NCBI GenBank assembly: GCA_028691625.1
Contig: JAQUYZ010000131.1
Coordinates: 1-5,886, forward strand
Source: Eubacteriales bacterium
GTDB taxonomy: Bacteria; Bacillota; Clostridia; Peptostreptococcales; Anaerovoracaceae
Length of the DNA: 5,886 nt
Reading direction: 5' to 3'
Position 1 is the first letter of the stretch. Each line of letters opens with the position of its first letter. Under the pieces are notes generated by a model. It searched no databases. It was not told the origin of the DNA and worked only from the letters and a program-made list of their open reading frames with translations. Shown piece after piece: positions 4,506-5,886 of the stretch. A program made the position numbers and the translations under genes.

Positions 4506-5886
4506 GTGAGCAATGATGTCATTTTGGAAATGAAAAATATCGATAAACGATTTGGTGGTGTTCATGCGCTGGATAACGTGAGTCTTACCCTGAGGCGAGG
4601 TGAAGTCCACGCGCTTGTGGGAGAAAACGGCGCAGGCAAGTCTACGTTGATGAAAATTCTGATCGGCTTATATAAGCCCGATGGAGGAGAAATATTTTTC
4701 AATGGCGAAAAAGTGGATTTCAAATCGGTTAAAGATGCGCAGGACATCGGTATCAGCATGATCTTTCAGGAGTTTAATCAAGTGAAAGTGCTGTCCGTAA
4801 TGGAAAATATTTATCTTGGCAGAGAGCCGAAGAAGAAAAACGGCTCGGTTGACTTTAAAAAAATGTACAATGACTCCAAAGCGCTTCTGTTAAAACTGGG
4901 ATTGGACCTTGACCCAAAGACCCGGATTTGGGACCTGACCGTTGCGAAGCATCAGCTTGTAGAAATCGTTAAGGCAATTTCATTAAATGCTCAGATTATC
5001 ATCATGGATGAACCTACTTCAGCATTGAGCCAGAATGAAATCGAGTATCTGCTTTCCATGGTGCGCGTGCTGCGGGATCAGGGGAAAGCAATCGTATATA
5101 TCTCTCATAAAATGGATGAGATTTATAACGTCTGTAATGCAGTAACTGTTTTACGTGATGGGAAATTTATCCATACCGGAACAGTATTTGATGTTTCGGA
5201 AAAGGATCTGATTCGTATGATGGTTGACCGTGACGTCAGCGATCTTTTCCCGAAGCAGGAAAGCGAGATCGGAGAAGTGCTGCTGGAGGTAAAAAACCTT
5301 ACTGCGGCCGGGAAGTTTAAAGACATCAGTTTTGAATTGCGCAAGGGCGAGATCCTGGGCGTGGCAGGACTGATGGGAGCCGGACGTACCGAATTGATGG
5401 AAGCAATCGTCGGCACGCGTCGGCCGGATCAGGGGGATATTTATCTGCACGGCAAGAAAATCATCAATCGGATGCCCGGAGACGCTATCCGCAGAGGGAT
5501 TGCAATGGTATCGGAAGATAGAAAGAGAAACGGTGTGTTCTTGAAACTGAGTATAAAGGACAACATTCTGATGTCCTCCTTTCATAAATGTCTTGCAGGG
5601 ACCTTTATCAACAAAAAATTAGAAAAAAAATATTTTGAAGAATATAAACAAAAGCTTGAAATCAAATGCAGCGGTACCAACCAGATCTGTAAGAATTTGT
5701 CCGGCGGCAACCAGCAAAAGGTGGCTGTATCACGGGTGCTGAATTGCGATCCCGAGATCATTATCCTGGATGAGCCGACCCGGGGCATCGATGTGAAAAC
5801 CAAGTCGGAAATCCATCGGCTGATGTCTGCGCTTGCTGCATCGGGAAGAGCGGTCCTTATGGTTTCATCGGAGCTTCCTGAAATAC
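4506..5886 (+). CDS. Sugar ABC transporter ATP-binding protein, two nucleotide-binding domains (RbsA/MglA/XylG type), 3' end cut by window
   Basis: 460 residues are visible with no stop; the family is about 500 residues long, so roughly 40 are missing. This cytoplasmic ATPase powers the importer served by the preceding lipoprotein. Domain one has Walker A GENGAGKST (39-47), a degenerate signature LTVAK (144-148), Walker B IIIMDEP with D168 and E169, and the switch His in ISHKMDE (H201). Domain two has the family's altered Walker A GLMGAGRT (288-295, Arg for Lys), an intact signature LSGGNQQ (398-404), Walker B ILDEPTRGID with D422 and E423, and VSSELPE in place of the switch His. This asymmetric pattern is typical of the ribose/galactoside/xylose subfamily and not a sign of decay. 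The start is GTG 4506, giving MSNDVILEMKNI and a standard N-terminus; the next in-frame ATG (4530) would clip the first strand. A permease gene is expected downstream. Confidence 0.95.
   Translation, partial: MSNDVILEMKNIDKRFGGVHALDNVSLTLRRGEVHALVGENGAGKSTLMKILIGLYKPDGGEIFFNGEKVDFKSVKDAQDIGISMIFQEFNQVKVLSVMENIYLGREPKKKNGSVDFKKMYNDSKALLLKLGLDLDPKTRIWDLTVAKHQLVEIVKAISLNAQIIIMDEPTSALSQNEIEYLLSMVRVLRDQGKAIVYISHKMDEIYNVCNAVTVLRDGKFIHTGTVFDVSEKDLIRMMVDRDVSDLFPKQESEIGEVLLEVKNLTAAGKFKDISFELRKGEILGVAGLMGAGRTELMEAIVGTRRPDQGDIYLHGKKIINRMPGDAIRRGIAMVSEDRKRNGVFLKLSIKDNILMSSFHKCLAGTFINKKLEKKYFEEYKQKLEIKCSGTNQICKNLSGGNQQKVAVSRVLNCDPEIIILDEPTRGIDVKTKSEIHRLMSALAASGRAVLMVSSELPEI

Noticed and set aside
5367..5390. 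Defective second ATPase domain (Arg instead of Walker A Lys)
   Set aside because: GxxGAGRT in domain two is normal for the RbsA/MglA/XylG subfamily.
5151..5585. Minus-strand open frames opposite the ATPase (144 codons here; also 5123-5416 and 5582-5803)
   Set aside because: Shadows of the conserved ATPase coding sequence; composition is not protein-like and no domain is recognisable.

Overview
The window reads as part of a carbohydrate or polyol catabolism and uptake operon from a Gram-positive anaerobe of the Bacillota, most likely a clostridium or Lachnospiraceae-type gut bacterium. The evidence is strong purine-rich Shine-Dalgarno sites before nearly every gene, a lipoprotein-type (rather than free periplasmic) solute-binding protein, a transketolase split over two genes, moderate GC, and frequent AGA, AGG and ATA codons. 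The taxon is inferred; there is no rRNA or other marker. All six genes lie on the plus strand, and both end genes are cut by the window.

Layout: (1) 1-867, N-terminal (TPP-binding) half of a split transketolase, missing only its first few residues. (2) 848-1822, C-terminal half, overlapping the first gene by 20 bp and so probably translationally coupled. (3) 1851-2462, a long, divergent RpiB/LacA/LacB-family isomerase. (4) 2489-3244, an IclR-family regulator. (5) A 121-bp leader at 3245-3365 with a 7+7 bp palindrome and a possible promoter. (6) 3366-4379, a sugar-binding lipoprotein of the RbsB type. (7) A 126-bp gap at 4380-4505 with a 20-bp-stem hairpin. (8) 4506 to the window end, a two-domain sugar ABC ATPase of the RbsA/MglA/XylG type, starting at GTG. 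A permease gene would be expected just downstream.

Working together: the lipoprotein and ATPase, with an unseen permease, import a small sugar, polyol or derivative. The isomerase interconverts an aldose and a ketose, and the transketolase moves a two-carbon unit from a ketose donor to an aldehyde acceptor. The IclR protein probably senses a pathway metabolite. No kinase, dehydrogenase or aldolase is present, so the substrate cannot be fixed. The most interesting point is that both enzymes differ from their textbook relatives at substrate-contacting positions. The transketolase has Asp and Asn where His and Asp are usual; the isomerase has Ile where the ring-opening His is usual and has lost the N-terminal Asp-His pair. 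This argues for a dedicated pathway (tetrose/tetritol, apiose or sulfosugar type) rather than a spare pentose-phosphate set. No mobile elements, CRISPR arrays, tRNA or rRNA genes were seen.
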